A program made the translations under genes and the position numbers. The notes beneath the pieces are model-generated. The model ran no database searches and had not been told where the DNA came from. It saw only the letters and a program-made list of their open reading frames with translations. This document shows, piece by piece, positions 50,253 to 59,415 of a stretch of DNA of 64,000 bases; positions within the stretch are counted from its first letter, which is position 1, and each line of letters begins with the position of its first letter. The DNA lies in assembly GCF_000759435.1 (NCBI RefSeq), contig NZ_JRJG01000105.1, positions 1 to 64,000 on the forward strand, written 5' to 3'. This DNA is from Hoeflea sp. BAL378. Its GTDB lineage: Bacteria; Pseudomonadota; Alphaproteobacteria; Rhizobiales; Rhizobiaceae.

Positions 50253-51101
50253 CTACCCCCCGGCCAGCCGCCGCATCCGGTAATCCCTGACCTGCCCCAC
50301 TGCCAGCGCCACCATGAACAGCCCGGTCATCATCAGCACCATGGTCGGCGCCGGTTCGCTGTCGATGTGGTAGCTCAAAAAGATGCCGACGAGCGCCGAG
50401 AGCACCACCGATCCCACCGCGATGCCGAGCATGCCGGCGAAGGTGCGGGCCACCAGGAAGGCGATGGCGCCCGGCGCCACCAGGAGCGCGATCGACAGGA
50501 TGATGCCGACCGCCTTGAGGCTGGCGACGATCATCAGCGCGATGGCCGTGAGCAGCCCGTAATGCAGCCAGCCGGTGCGCAAGCCGATGGCGCGGGCGTG
50601 CAGCCCGTCGAAGGCCTGGGCGACGAGATCGCGCCATTTGACCAGCAGGAATCCGCCGCACAGCGCCGCAAGCGCCGCGGTCGCGGAAATGTCGGCCCAG
50701 CTCACGCCCAGCATGTCGCCGAACAGGATATGGTCGAGATGCAGGCTCGAGCGGACGCTGACATGCAGCACGATCCCCAGGCCGAACATGCCGGAGAAGA
50801 CGATGCCCATCACCGTGTCTTCCTTGACGCGGCTGTTGGCGTTGAGCCAGCCGGTGGCGACTGCGCAGAACAGGCCGGCGATGAAGGCGCCGATCACCAG
50901 CGGCAGGCCGGCGATATAGGCGAGCACGATGCCCGGCAGCACCGCATGGCTCATGGCGTCGCCCAAGAGCGACCAGCCCTTGAGCACCATCAGCGAGCTC
51001 ATCGCCGCCATCGGCATGGCGATCAGGAGCGTGATCAGGAACGCCTTCTGCATATAGGCGAAGCGGAACGGATCGATGATGAAATCGATGAGGGCGTCCA
51101 T
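50253..51101 (-). CDS. sitD: Mn/Fe ABC transporter permease 2
   Basis: 282 residues, eight to nine membrane helices. ABC-3 family marks: SLMVLKGWSLLGDAMSHAVLPGI (about 36-58) and GLRTGWLHYGLLTAIA..SLKAVGIILSIALLVAPGA. ATG 51101 overlaps the sitC stop (ATGA). Two unlike permeases with one ATPase and one binding protein is the SitABCD arrangement, which imports Mn(II) and sometimes Fe(II), rather than ZnuABC. A remnant of this gene's 3' end lies 1.3 kb away. Confidence 0.92.
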   Translation of the reverse strand: MDALIDFIIDPFRFAYMQKAFLITLLIAMPMAAMSSLMVLKGWSLLGDAMSHAVLPGIVLAYIAGLPLVIGAFIAGLFCAVATGWLNANSRVKEDTVMGIVFSGMFGLGIVLHVSVRSSLHLDHILFGDMLGVSWADISATAALAALCGGFLLVKWRDLVAQAFDGLHARAIGLRTGWLHYGLLTAIALMIVASLKAVGIILSIALLVAPGAIAFLVARTFAGMLGIAVGSVVLSALVGIFLSYHIDSEPAPTMVLMMTGLFMVALAVGQVRDYRMRRLAGG

Positions 51102-51964
51102 CACGCGGCTCCCGCGTCAGGGCTTGCGTGGCGCACCCTTGCGCGCTGGGCGAGCAGCCCGTGCTTGGGTGCGAACAGGAAGGCCATCAGGAACAGCGAG
51201 GTCTGCAGCATGATCACCACGCCGCCGGTGGCGCCGTCGAGGAAATAGCTCAGATACACGCCGACAAAGGAGGTGATCGAGCCGATGGCGACCGCGATCA
51301 CGATCAGCCGCGGGAACCGGTCGGTGAGCAGATAGGCGGTGGCGCCCGGCGTCACCACCAGCGCGATCACCAGGAAGGCGCCCACCGTCTGCATCGCCGC
51401 CACCGTGGAGGCGGCGAGCAGCGTGAAGAAGATGACCTTGAGCGCGGTGGCGCGGACGCCGATGGCGCGCGCATGGCTCTCGTCGAAGAACACCAGCATC
51501 AGATCCTTCCAGATCACAGAAAGCACCACGAGCGTGACCACGCCGATGATGATGAGCTGGAACGAATCCGCCGGCGTGATCGCCAGCACGTTGCCGAGCA
51601 CGATGGTCTGCACATTGATGGGCGTCGGCGAAATCGACACCATGAACAGCCCGAGCGCGAAGAAGGAGACGAAGATCATGCCGATGATCGCGTCCTCCCG
51701 GAGCCGGGTGCGCGAGCGGATGGCGAGCATCGCGGCGGCCGCGAGCCCGCCCGCCAGGAACGCGCCGGCGGCAAAGGGCAGGCCCAGCATGTAGGCGCCG
51801 GCCACGCCCGGAACGATCGAGTGCGACAGCGCGTCGCCGATCAGCGACCAGCCCTTGAGCATGAGATAGCACGACAGGAAGGCGCAGATCGCGCCCGTGA
51901 GCGCCGACACCCACATGGCGTTGACCATGTAGCCATAGGTGAAGGGTTCCAGCAGCAGGGTCAC
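51101..51964 (-). CDS. sitC: Mn/Fe ABC transporter permease 1
   Basis: 287 residues from GTG 51964, which overlaps the sitB stop (GTGA). ABC-3 membrane protein: [23 protein letters not shown] (about 32-54) and [46 protein letters not shown]. It pairs with SitD as the channel. The C-terminal tail ([13 protein letters not shown]) is short and soluble. An ATG at codon 13 is the next possible start but would cut the first helix. Confidence 0.92.
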   Translation of the reverse strand: MTLLLEPFTYGYMVNAMWVSALTGAICAFLSCYLMLKGWSLIGDALSHSIVPGVAGAYMLGLPFAAGAFLAGGLAAAAMLAIRSRTRLREDAIIGMIFVSFFALGLFMVSISPTPINVQTIVLGNVLAITPADSFQLIIIGVVTLVVLSVIWKDLMLVFFDESHARAIGVRATALKVIFFTLLAASTVAAMQTVGAFLVIALVVTPGATAYLLTDRFPRLIVIAVAIGSITSFVGVYLSYFLDGATGGVVIMLQTSLFLMAFLFAPKHGLLAQRARVRHASPDAGAA

Positions 51965-53064
51965 GGGCGCTTGCTCCCCCGGGGCTTGGCGGCGGCCTTT
52001 CCGCTAGCCTTTGGGCCGCCCGCCTTTGTGCCGCCCGCCTTGGACTTGCCCGCAGGAGCCTTGGCGGTCTTGGCCTTGCCGGTGGAGGCCTTGGCGGATG
52101 CTGGCGTGGCGGATGCGGCCTTGCCGGCCGCTGGCGTGGCGGATGCGGCCTTGCCGGCCGCGGGCGCGCCGGAATCGGCCGCGCCGGCCTTGCGCGCCTT
52201 GCGCGCGGCTTCGCCATAGATGACGAAGGGCCGTTCGTCGTCGGTGAGCACGGTGAGCTGCCGCGTGTCGTCGTCGTCGTGCAGGTCCTGGCCGCCCAGC
52301 GTGAAATGCCTGAGCACTCCGCCGAAGGCCTTCTGCAGATTGTGCTGCGTGAACACTTCCGCCGTCGGCCCCTCGGCCAGGACGGAGCGGTTGATCAGCA
52401 CCGCCCGGTCGCAGAATTCCGGCACGCTGCCGAGATTGTGGGTCGAGACCAGCATCACCCGTCCTTCGGCGCGGAGGTCCTTCAGAAGCTCGATGATCTG
52501 GGTCTCGGTGGTCACGTCGACGCCGGTGAAGGGCTCGTCGAGCAGGATCACCTGGCCCTCCTGGGCGAGCGCGCGGGCGAGGAACACGCGTTTCTTCTGC
52601 CCGCCCGAGAGCTCGCCGATCTGGCGCTTGCGGAACTCGCTCATGCCGACGCGGGCGAGCGCGGCGTCGACGGCGGCCCGGTCCTGCGGCCGCGTCATGC
52701 GCAGGAAATTCATGCGGCCGTAGCGGCCCATCATCACCACGTCCTCGACCAGCACCGGGAACGACCAGTCGATCTCCTCGCTCTGCGGCACATAGGCCAC
52801 GAGGTTCTGGCGAAGCGCGTCGGCGACGGAGAGCCCGAGGATGGAGATCTCGCCGCCGGCCAGCGGCACGAAGCCCATCAGCGCCTTGAACAGCGTCGAC
52901 TTGCCCGAGCCGTTGATGCCCACCAGCGCGGTGATCGAGCCCTTGGGCACCGAGAACGAGGCGCCGTCGAGCGCCCGGTTGCCGTTGCGGTAGATCACCG
53001 AGACGTCGGCGACGGTGAGGCCGGCCATGCCGGCGGCCTGCAGGTTGGCTTGGGAGACGTTCAT
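51961..53064 (-). CDS. sitB: Mn/Fe ABC transporter ATPase with histone-like tail
   Basis: 367 residues. The first 255 are a standard ABC domain: Walker [10 protein letters not shown] (about 49-57), Q-loop [14 protein letters not shown], signature [15 protein letters not shown] (about 148-162), Walker [13 protein letters not shown], and VSTHNLG. Then, unusually, about 75 residues of Ala/Lys/Gly/Pro/Ser repeats ([10 protein letters not shown] twice, [16 protein letters not shown]), like histone H1 or AlgP tails. The frame stays open with a tandem 30-bp DNA repeat, so the tail is real in the DNA. ATG 53064 overlaps the sitA stop. Confidence 0.92.
   Translation of the reverse strand: MNVSQANLQAAGMAGLTVADVSVIYRNGNRALDGASFSVPKGSITALVGINGSGKSTLFKALMGFVPLAGGEISILGLSVADALRQNLVAYVPQSEEIDWSFPVLVEDVVMMGRYGRMNFLRMTRPQDRAAVDAALARVGMSEFRKRQIGELSGGQKKRVFLARALAQEGQVILLDEPFTGVDVTTETQIIELLKDLRAEGRVMLVSTHNLGSVPEFCDRAVLINRSVLAEGPTAEVFTQHNLQKAFGGVLRHFTLGGQDLHDDDDTRQLTVLTDDERPFVIYGEAARKARKAGAADSGAPAAGKAASATPAAGKAASATPASAKASTGKAKTAKAPAGKSKAGGTKAGGPKASGKAAAKPRGSKRP
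52101..52160. repeat. Perfect 30-bp tandem repeat inside sitB
   Basis: The unit beginning CTGGCGTGGCGGATGCGGCC occurs at 52101-52130 and again, unchanged, at 52131-52160. Thirty is a multiple of three, so each copy adds ten residues ([10 protein letters not shown]) to the basic tail. Degenerate parts of the same motif flank it. Confidence 0.95.
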
Positions 53065-53945
53065 GGCTTGGCCGTCAGCCCGGTGACGATGGTCTCCGAG
53101 GTGACCCGGAGCAGATCGAGATAGCTCGGCACCGGGCCGTCCGGCGTCGACAGCGAGTCCACGTAGAGCACGCCGCCATAGGCGATGCCGGTTTCGCGCG
53201 CCACCTGTTCGGCGGGCTTCGGCGACACAGTGCTTTCGGAGAAGATCACCGGGATGTCGTTGGCGTTGATCAGGTCGATGATGCGGCGCACCTGCTGCGG
53301 CGAGCCCTGGCTGTCGGCGTTGATCGCCCAGATCGCGGCTTCCTTCAGCCCGAAATCCCGGGCGAGATAGGAAAACGCCGCCTCGCTCGTGACCAGCCAG
53401 CGCCGCTCTTCGGGCAGCGCCTCGATCGCCGCGCGGATCGGCGCGAAGGTGGCGGCGATCTCGGCCTTGTAGGCCTCGCCATTGGCGGCATAGGCGGCCG
53501 CATTGTCGGGATCGGTCTCCGACAGGGCGGTGACGATGTTGTCGATGTAGATGCCGGCGTTGCCGGGCGACATCCAGGCATGCGGATTGGCGCGGCCGGC
53601 ATAGGCGTCCTCGGTGATCAGGATCGGCTCGACGCCGTCGGAGAGGACGTAAGCCTTCACGTCGCCGAGATTTTCGAGATAGCGCTCGAACCAGGTCTCG
53701 AGCCCGAGCCCGTTCCACAGCACCACGTCCGCGCCCAGGCCCCGCTTGATGTCGCCCGGCGTCGGCCGGAACATGTGGATCTCCGCGCCTTCCTTGGTGA
53801 TCGAGACCACCTCGGCGTGCTCGCCGGCGACGTTGCGCGCCATGTCGGCGAACACGGTGAACGAGGTCAGCACCTTGATCTGCGCCAGCGCGGGCTGGGC
53901 GAAGCCGAGCGCGATGAGAACTCCGAGAACTGGGATGAGGCGCAT
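53061..53945 (-). CDS. sitA: Mn/Fe ABC transporter binding protein
   Basis: 294 residues from ATG 53945 (AGGAAG upstream); an 81-base lead in frame crosses the promoter and is rejected. Signal peptide about 1-20 ([15 protein letters not shown]). Cluster A-I metal-binding fold: [14 protein letters not shown] (His about 57), [14 protein letters not shown] (His about 121), a Glu near 187 ([10 protein letters not shown]) and FSESTVSPK with the last acidic ligands. A His/Glu/Asp set fits Mn or Fe. First gene of sitABCD, with a palindromic site about 65 bases upstream. Confidence 0.93.
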   Translation of the reverse strand: MRLIPVLGVLIALGFAQPALAQIKVLTSFTVFADMARNVAGEHAEVVSITKEGAEIHMFRPTPGDIKRGLGADVVLWNGLGLETWFERYLENLGDVKAYVLSDGVEPILITEDAYAGRANPHAWMSPGNAGIYIDNIVTALSETDPDNAAAYAANGEAYKAEIAATFAPIRAAIEALPEERRWLVTSEAAFSYLARDFGLKEAAIWAINADSQGSPQQVRRIIDLINANDIPVIFSESTVSPKPAEQVARETGIAYGGVLYVDSLSTPDGPVPSYLDLLRVTSETIVTGLTAKP

Positions 53946-54006
53946 GCGGTCTTCCTGCGAATGGTTTGCAAGAAGCAGTCTATGGGGTTTCCCTCCATTG
54001 TCAATG

Positions 54007-54029
54007 TTTTTGCAAATGAGTCGCAAAAA
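54007..54029. promoter_or_regulatory. Candidate metalloregulator box upstream of sitA
   Basis: TTTTTGC (54007-54013), 9 bases, GCAAAAA (54023-54029), a perfect 7-bp inverted repeat about 62 bases before sitA. TGCAA-type inverted repeats are bound by the rhizobial manganese regulator Mur at sit promoters. I infer the same here; a different Fur-family protein is possible. Another TTTGCAA lies at 53965-53971. Confidence 0.5.
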
Positions 54030-54191
54030 GACGGCGGATCCCCGTCCTGCCAGGATGCGGAGCTCCCGCGCCTGCGGACCCGCATAGCCTGAAGGCGGGG
54101 CGTCGGCCCGGGAAGGGGGACGGAAGGGTGGCGGCGTGGGGACGGGATCGGCAGGCGGAGCGGCCGCGCACGGCCTTCGCCGAAGCCTGGC

Positions 54192-55418
54192 TCAGGCCCC
54201 GCCGAGACGGGCGTTGCGGTCGATGAGATATTTGTCGAACAGCGGCAGGCTCGCCGCCCCCAGCGCGCGGGCGAGGTGGCCCACGGTGCCGGGCAGGATG
54301 GTGGGGACCTCGAGACCCCTGAGGTCGTAATGGGAGACCTCGGCCCGCGTCGCCGCGACGATCTTCTCCCGGACCTCGGACGGCAGCCCGCCATCGATGA
54401 TCACATGCTCGAAATCGATGATCGAGGCGGCCGAGACGATTGCCTGCGCCAGGCCGCGGGCGACGATGCCGATCCACTGATCGGCCAGATCCTCGAACCC
54501 TTCCCAGTGGTCCGGGCTGTTCCACAGCGGCGAGGGATCGAGCCCCGCCTGCTTCAGCATGCGCTCGAGCAACATGATCGACGCCCGGTCGAGCAGTTGC
54601 ACCGGTGTGCCGTCGGGGCCGGCGACGGGCAGCGGCCCGAGCGCCCCGGCATTGCCGGTGCGGCCGGAATAGACGCTGCCGTTGAGCACCACGCCGCCGC
54701 CGACAAAGGTGCCGATGTAGAGATAGAGATAATCGTTGAGCCCGGGGTGCTTTCCGAACACCAGCTCGGCAGCGCAGGCCGCGGTGGCGTCGTTCTGCAG
54801 ATAGACCGGCATGTTCGAGATCCGCGCGAGCTCGGCCCTGAGGTCGCAGCCGCGCCACAGGTCCATCGCCTCGCGCGGCGCGCCGGCCTGCTCGGTCCAG
54901 TTCCACAGTTCGAACGGCGTGGCGATGCCCAGCCCGGCGACGCGGTCGCGCAGCGCCGGCGGCAGGCCTGCCAGCATCTCGGCCAGGCCGTCGCGCACGA
55001 AGTCGATGATCAGGGGCGGCGTCGGCCAGGGGTAGCTCTTGCGCAGGGTGGCGCGCGGCTCGCCGAGGAAATTGATGAGAATGAGTTCGGCGCTGCGGCG
55101 ACCGACCTTGAGCCCGATGAAGAAGGCGCCGTCGGGATTGATCGACAGCGGCACCGAGGGCTGGCCCACCTTGCCGCGGATCGGCTCGCCCTTGACGATC
55201 AGCTCCTCGGCCTCGAGCTCGCGCATGATCACCGAGCCGGTCTGGGCCGAAAGCCCGGTCAGACGGGCGATGTCGGTCTTGGCCAGGTTGCCGTGGGAAT
55301 AGACGAGGCTGAGAACCAGGCGCTGGTTGTGGGCGCGCAGGCCGCTCTGGTTCGATCCCCTCAGCGAGGGACCCGCCGTGGCCGGCCGCACATCGCCCGC
55401 TTTCGCATTGTCCGCCAC
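54192..55418 (-). CDS. ROK-family regulator, probably of the frc operon
   Basis: 408 residues from GTG 55418, which has GGAGGGA eight bases upstream; the frame to 55487 crosses the operator. Helix-turn-helix at about 35-90 (LVYSHGNLAKTDIARLTGLSAQTGSVIMRELE), then a ROK sugar-kinase-like body: FIGLKVGRRS, IATPFELW, LQNDATAACAAE, YLYIGTFVGGGVVLNG and SGRTGNAGALG (about 269-279). The usual zinc-binding CxCGxxGCxE loop is absent. Divergent from frcBCAK, so it most likely senses the sugar. Confidence 0.88.
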   Translation of the reverse strand: MADNAKAGDVRPATAGPSLRGSNQSGLRAHNQRLVLSLVYSHGNLAKTDIARLTGLSAQTGSVIMRELEAEELIVKGEPIRGKVGQPSVPLSINPDGAFFIGLKVGRRSAELILINFLGEPRATLRKSYPWPTPPLIIDFVRDGLAEMLAGLPPALRDRVAGLGIATPFELWNWTEQAGAPREAMDLWRGCDLRAELARISNMPVYLQNDATAACAAELVFGKHPGLNDYLYLYIGTFVGGGVVLNGSVYSGRTGNAGALGPLPVAGPDGTPVQLLDRASIMLLERMLKQAGLDPSPLWNSPDHWEGFEDLADQWIGIVARGLAQAIVSAASIIDFEHVIIDGGLPSEVREKIVAATRAEVSHYDLRGLEVPTILPGTVGHLARALGAASLPLFDKYLIDRNARLGGA

Positions 55419-55491
55419 GTGTTTGGTCCCTCCGCCCGCTTTGCGCGTTCTTAGCAAAAGAATGACGGAAAGACACGTCCCGGTCAATTAC

Positions 55492-55518
55492 TAAATAAGA
55501 ATGATTTATTTATTGACA
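55492..55518. promoter_or_regulatory. Palindrome plus -35 element before frcB
   Basis: TAAATAA (55492-55498), 7 bases, TTATTTA (55506-55512): a perfect inverted repeat, at once followed by a consensus -35 TTGACA (55513-55518). The best -10 is around 55536-55541 (TGTTTT), which is weak. The palindrome is well placed for the divergent ROK regulator to control both directions. Confidence 0.6.
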
Positions 55519-55627
55519 GAGCCGGCCGGCCGTGCTGTTTTAGCAATGGCGCGGAGACCGGGAGGGAGGACTTTTCGGCTGGCCGCGCCTGCAGACTGAC
55601 CTGCATGACACATCCCGGGAGGATCAA

Positions 55628-56668
55628 ATGAAGTCGATTTCCACACTCAAGACCGCGCTCTTCGCAGCCGCCGCCCTCGGCGCCATGGCCGCAGCAGCCC
55701 CCGCCCAGGCGGCAAGCCACAGCGTCGGCGCCTGCCTGATCACCAAGACCGACACCAATCCCTTCTTCGTCAAGATGAAGGAAGGCGCCGAGGCCAAGGC
55801 CGCCGAACTGGGCGTCACCCTGAAATCCTATGCCGGCAAGATCGACGGCGACCATGAAAGCCAGGTCGCGGCCATCGAGACCTGCATCGCCGACGGCGCC
55901 AAGGGCATTCTCATCACCGCCTCCGACACCTCGTCGATCGTCTCCGCCGTCAAGCAGGCGCGCGACGCAGGCATCCTGGTCATCGCGCTCGACACGCCGT
56001 TGAGCCCGATCGACGCCGCCGACGCCACGTTTGCCACCGACAATTTCCTCGCCGGCGAACTGATCGGCAAATGGGCCGCAGCCACCCTCGGCGACGAAGC
56101 CGCCAACGCCAAGATCGCCATGCTCGATCTCGGCGTGAGCCAGCCCAGCGTCGATGTGCTGCGCGACCAGGGCTTCCTCACCGGCTTCGGCATCGACGTC
56201 AAGGATCCGGGCAAATGGGGCGACGAGGAAGATCCGCGCATCGTCGGCAACGACGTGACCGCCGGCAACGAGGAGGGCGGCCGCAAGGCGATGGAGAACC
56301 TGCTCGCCAAGGATCCGATGATCAACGTCGTCTACACCATCAACGAACCCGCCGCCGCCGGCGCCTACGAGGCGCTGAAGGCGATCGGCCGCGAGGGCGA
56401 CGTGCTGATCGTCTCCGTCGACGGCGGCTGCCCCGGCGTGGCCAATGTCAAGGACGGCGTCATCGGCGCCACCTCGCAGCAATATCCGCTGCTGATGGCG
56501 TCCAAGGGCATCGAGGCGATTGCCGCCTGGGCCAAGGACGGCACCAAGCCGCAGCCCACCGAAGGCAAGGATTTCTTCGACACCGGCGTCGCGCTCGTCA
56601 CCGACAAGCCCGCCGAAGGCGTCGAATCGATCTCGGTCGCCGAGGGCATGGACCGCTGCTGGGGTTGA
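55628..56668 (+). CDS. frcB: Sugar ABC transporter binding protein (FrcB-like)
   Basis: 346 residues. Signal peptide about 1-29 ([20 protein letters not shown]). It is a type I pentose/hexose-binding fold: [80 protein letters not shown] and [12 protein letters not shown]. The order binding protein, permease, ATPase, small kinase, with a divergent ROK regulator, is that of frcBCAK for fructose/mannose/ribose in Sinorhizobium. GGGAGGATCAA precedes the ATG. Sugar specificity is inferred from synteny. Confidence 0.88.
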   Translation: MKSISTLKTALFAAAALGAMAAAAPAQAASHSVGACLITKTDTNPFFVKMKEGAEAKAAELGVTLKSYAGKIDGDHESQVAAIETCIADGAKGILITASDTSSIVSAVKQARDAGILVIALDTPLSPIDAADATFATDNFLAGELIGKWAAATLGDEAANAKIAMLDLGVSQPSVDVLRDQGFLTGFGIDVKDPGKWGDEEDPRIVGNDVTAGNEEGGRKAMENLLAKDPMINVVYTINEPAAAGAYEALKAIGREGDVLIVSVDGGCPGVANVKDGVIGATSQQYPLLMASKGIEAIAAWAKDGTKPQPTEGKDFFDTGVALVTDKPAEGVESISVAEGMDRCWG

Positions 56669-56698
56669 TTGCCCACCATTTCACGTAAACAGTGATGG

Positions 56699-56717
56699 GG
56701 CGGCTCAAGAAGCCGCC
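56699..56717 (+). terminator. Hairpin between frcB and frcC
   Basis: GGCGGCT (56699-56705), CAAGA loop, AGCCGCC (56711-56717), without a T-run. It lies in the 119-base gap between the binding-protein and permease genes and may stabilise the frcB mRNA end. Confidence 0.5.
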
Positions 56718-56787
56718 TCATTGCGAGAGGCACGCCGTGCGGGGAGCATGGCTGCCTATCCATGCCGCGCGACGTTGGGGAGGAACC

Positions 56788-57849
56788 ATGTCCGACACAC
56801 AGGAATATGAGAAGGCCGCGGCATCGAGCCCGACCGCTGTCGCCGCCTTCGCCACGCGACACCAGAGCCCCGGCAAGCGCCTGCAGCATGCGCTGCACCA
56901 GACGCCCTGGATGGTGCCGGCCATCGTCCTCATCGGCTCGATCCTGGTCTTCGGCCTGCTGCTGGGCCAGAAATTCTTCTCGCCCTTCGCGCTCACGCTG
57001 ATCCTGCAGCAGGTGCAGATCGTCGGCATCCTCGGCGCCGCCCAGTCTCTGGTGATCCTGACGGCGGGTATCGACCTGTCGGTGGGCGCCATCATGGTTC
57101 TGTCCTCGGTGGTCATGGGCCTGTTCTCGTTCCGCTACGGCCTGCCGACCGAGCTGGCGGTGGCCGCGGGCATCGCCTGCGGCACCTTCTGCGGCTTCAT
57201 CAACGGCTTTCTCGTCGCGGTGATGAAGCTGCCGCCCTTCATCGTCACGCTCGGCATGTGGCAGATCGTGCTCGCCGCCAACTTCCTCTATTCCGCCAAC
57301 GAGACCATCCGCGCCCAGGACATCGCCGAGCAGGCGCCGCTGCTGCAGTTCTTCGGCGAGAAATTCGCCGTCGGCGGCGCGGTCTTCACCTATGGCGCGA
57401 TCTTCATGGTGGGGCTGGTGCTGTTCCTCGCCTATGTGCTCAAGCAAACCGCCTGGGGCAGGCATGTCTATGCGGTCGGCGACGATCCGGAGGCGGCGGA
57501 GCTCTCGGGCGTCCAGGTCAAGCGCACGCTGATTTCGGTCTACATGCTCTCGGGCCTGATCTGCGCCTTCGCCGGCTGGGCGCTGATCGGCCGTATCGGC
57601 TCGGTCTCGCCCACGTCCGGGCAGCTCGGCAACATCGAATCCATCACCGCCGTGGTGATCGGCGGCATCTCGCTGTTCGGCGGCCGCGGCTCGATCATGG
57701 GCATGCTGTTCGGCGCGCTGATCGTCGGCGTCTTCTCGCTCGGCCTGAGGCTGCTCGGCGCCGACGCGCAATGGACCTACCTGCTCATCGGCGTGCTCAT
57801 CATCGCCGCGGTGACCGTGGATCAATGGATCAGAAAGGTGTCAGTCTGA
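56788..57849 (+). CDS. frcC: Sugar ABC transporter permease (FrcC-like)
   Basis: 353 residues from ATG 56788 (GGGAGGA upstream; a longer frame from 56692 crosses the hairpin side). About nine membrane helices, BPD_transp_2 family: SLVILTAGIDLSVGAIMVLSSVVMG (about 86-110), FIVTLGMWQIVLAANFL, YAVGDDPEAAELSGVQVKR (about 225-243, cytoplasmic coupling loop) and AGWALIGRIGSVSPTSG. It moves sugar bound by FrcB. TGATG overlap with the ATPase gene. Confidence 0.9.
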   Translation: MSDTQEYEKAAASSPTAVAAFATRHQSPGKRLQHALHQTPWMVPAIVLIGSILVFGLLLGQKFFSPFALTLILQQVQIVGILGAAQSLVILTAGIDLSVGAIMVLSSVVMGLFSFRYGLPTELAVAAGIACGTFCGFINGFLVAVMKLPPFIVTLGMWQIVLAANFLYSANETIRAQDIAEQAPLLQFFGEKFAVGGAVFTYGAIFMVGLVLFLAYVLKQTAWGRHVYAVGDDPEAAELSGVQVKRTLISVYMLSGLICAFAGWALIGRIGSVSPTSGQLGNIESITAVVIGGISLFGGRGSIMGMLFGALIVGVFSLGLRLLGADAQWTYLLIGVLIIAAVTVDQWIRKVSV

Positions 57850-58625
57850 TGGAACCCATTCTCAAGGGACGCAACCTGGTCAAGCGCTACGGCCGCGTGG
57901 TGGCGCTCGACGATTGCGATTTCGACCTTCACCACGGCGAGATCCTGGCCGTGATCGGCGACAATGGCGCGGGCAAGTCGACGCTGATCAAGGCGATCTC
58001 CGGCGCGGTGACGCCGGACGAGGGCAAGATCTGGCTCGAGGGCAGGGAGGTCCGCTTCCATTCACCGCTCGACGGCCGCCATGCCGGCATCGAGACCGTC
58101 TACCAGACGCTCGCCATGTCGCCGGCGCTGTCGATCACCGACAACATGTTCATGGGCCGCGAATTGCGCAAGCCAGGCTTCCTGGGCAAGGTCATGCGCC
58201 AGCTCGACCACAAGGCGATGGACGCCTTCGCCCGCGAGAAGCTCAGCGAGCTCGGGCTGATGACCATCCAGAACATCAACCAGGCGGTGGAGACGCTGTC
58301 CGGCGGCCAGCGCCAGGGCGTTGCCGTGGCGCGCGCCGCAGCCTTCGGCTCCAAGGTGATCATTCTTGACGAGCCGACCGCTGCGCTGGGTGTCAAGGAG
58401 AGCCGCCGCGTGCTAGAACTCATCCTCGACGTGCGGTCGCGCGGGATTCCGATCATCCTGATCTCGCACAACATGCCGCATGTCTTCGAAGTCGCCGACC
58501 GGATCCACATTCACCGCCTGGGCAAGCGCCTCTGCGTCATCAATCCGAAGGATTACACCATGTCCGACGCTGTCGCCTTCATGACCGGGGCCAAGGATCC
58601 GCCGCAAGACGCATTGGCCGCCTGA
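57849..58625 (+). CDS. frcA: Sugar ABC transporter ATPase (FrcA-like)
   Basis: 258 residues: one ABC domain only, unlike the double-domain RbsA. Walker A GDNGAGKST (about 37-45), Q-loop YQTLAMSPALSITDN, signature LSGGQRQGVAVARAA (about 149-163), Walker B VIILDEPTAALGV, H-loop ISHNMPHVFEVAD. A single-domain ATPase is a mark of the FrcA type. ATG 57849 overlaps the permease stop by one base; the kinase gene follows after 5 bases. Confidence 0.93.
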   Translation: MEPILKGRNLVKRYGRVVALDDCDFDLHHGEILAVIGDNGAGKSTLIKAISGAVTPDEGKIWLEGREVRFHSPLDGRHAGIETVYQTLAMSPALSITDNMFMGRELRKPGFLGKVMRQLDHKAMDAFAREKLSELGLMTIQNINQAVETLSGGQRQGVAVARAAAFGSKVIILDEPTAALGVKESRRVLELILDVRSRGIPIILISHNMPHVFEVADRIHIHRLGKRLCVINPKDYTMSDAVAFMTGAKDPPQDALAA

Positions 58626-58630
58626 CGCCG

Positions 58631-59272
58631 ATGATGCAGTTGCAAGGCAACGCCGCCCGGGTGGCGGACGTGGCGATCGCCCGGGCCGGCGACAGCCGGC
58701 GCTTCATGATCGCGCTTGCCGGCCCGCCCGGCGCCGGCAAGTCGACGCTGTCCGACGCCCTCGTCGCCGAATTCGTCGCCCGCGGCCATGGGGCAGCGGT
58801 CGTCCCGATGGACGGCTTTCATCTCGACAATGCGGTGCTTGAAGCGCGTGGCACGCTCGCCCGCAAGGGCGCTCCCTTCACCTTCGACGCCGACGGCTAC
58901 GCGGCGCTGCTCTGGCGGCTGCTGATCGAGCCCCAGCGCGACATCGCCATTCCGGTGTTCGACCGCGGACTGGACCTCTCCCGCGCCGGCGGCCGGATGA
59001 TCACGCCCGGCCACAGGTTCCTGATCGCGGAAGGCAACTACCTGCTGCTGCCGGAACCGCCCTGGGCGCAGATGGCCGACCTGTTCGACCTCACGGTCAT
59101 GCTTTCGGCCCCGCTCGAGGAACTGCGCGAAAGACTGGTCGGCCGCTGGCTGTCCCACGGCCTGGACCCCGACGCGGCGCTGGCCCGGGCGCTCTCCAAC
59201 GACATCCCCAACGCCGAACTGGTGGTGAAGAGCTCGGTCACCGCCGATCTGGAAATCACCAGCGGCGCGTGA
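58631..59272 (+). CDS. frcK: Small P-loop kinase of the frc cluster (FrcK-like)
   Basis: 213 residues. P-loop GPPGAGKST near 31-39, then VVPMDGFHLDNAVLEARG (about 57-74), the uridine/pantothenate-kinase-like DGFH motif, LIAEGNYLLL (about 131-140), and a lid with ERLVGRWLSHG. It is of the YggC/PanK-like nucleoside/nucleotide kinase group. In rhizobial fructose transporter clusters this gene is called frcK, with unproven substrate. Two ATGs at 58631/58634 are possible. Confidence 0.85.
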   Translation: MMQLQGNAARVADVAIARAGDSRRFMIALAGPPGAGKSTLSDALVAEFVARGHGAAVVPMDGFHLDNAVLEARGTLARKGAPFTFDADGYAALLWRLLIEPQRDIAIPVFDRGLDLSRAGGRMITPGHRFLIAEGNYLLLPEPPWAQMADLFDLTVMLSAPLEELRERLVGRWLSHGLDPDAALARALSNDIPNAELVVKSSVTADLEITSGA

Positions 59273-59362
59273 GCCCGATGGCAGCTCCGCGGCCTGAACC
59301 GGTTGGCAGGAGCTTCCCGTTGGCTCGAAGCGAAATCTCCGCCGTTTGCGCGTCCGGAAACG

Positions 59363-59389
59363 AAAAACCCCGGCGCTTGCGCGCCGGGG
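59363..59389 (-). terminator. Intrinsic terminator of the second liv operon
   Basis: CCCCGGCGC (59368-59376), TTGC loop, GCGCCGGGG (59381-59389). Reading minus, the stem is followed by five Ts (59367-59363). It ends livJ; on plus it could also catch frc transcripts (TTT follows). Confidence 0.9.
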
Positions 59390-59415
59390 TTTCAGTCAGT
59401 CAGCTTGACCGAAGA

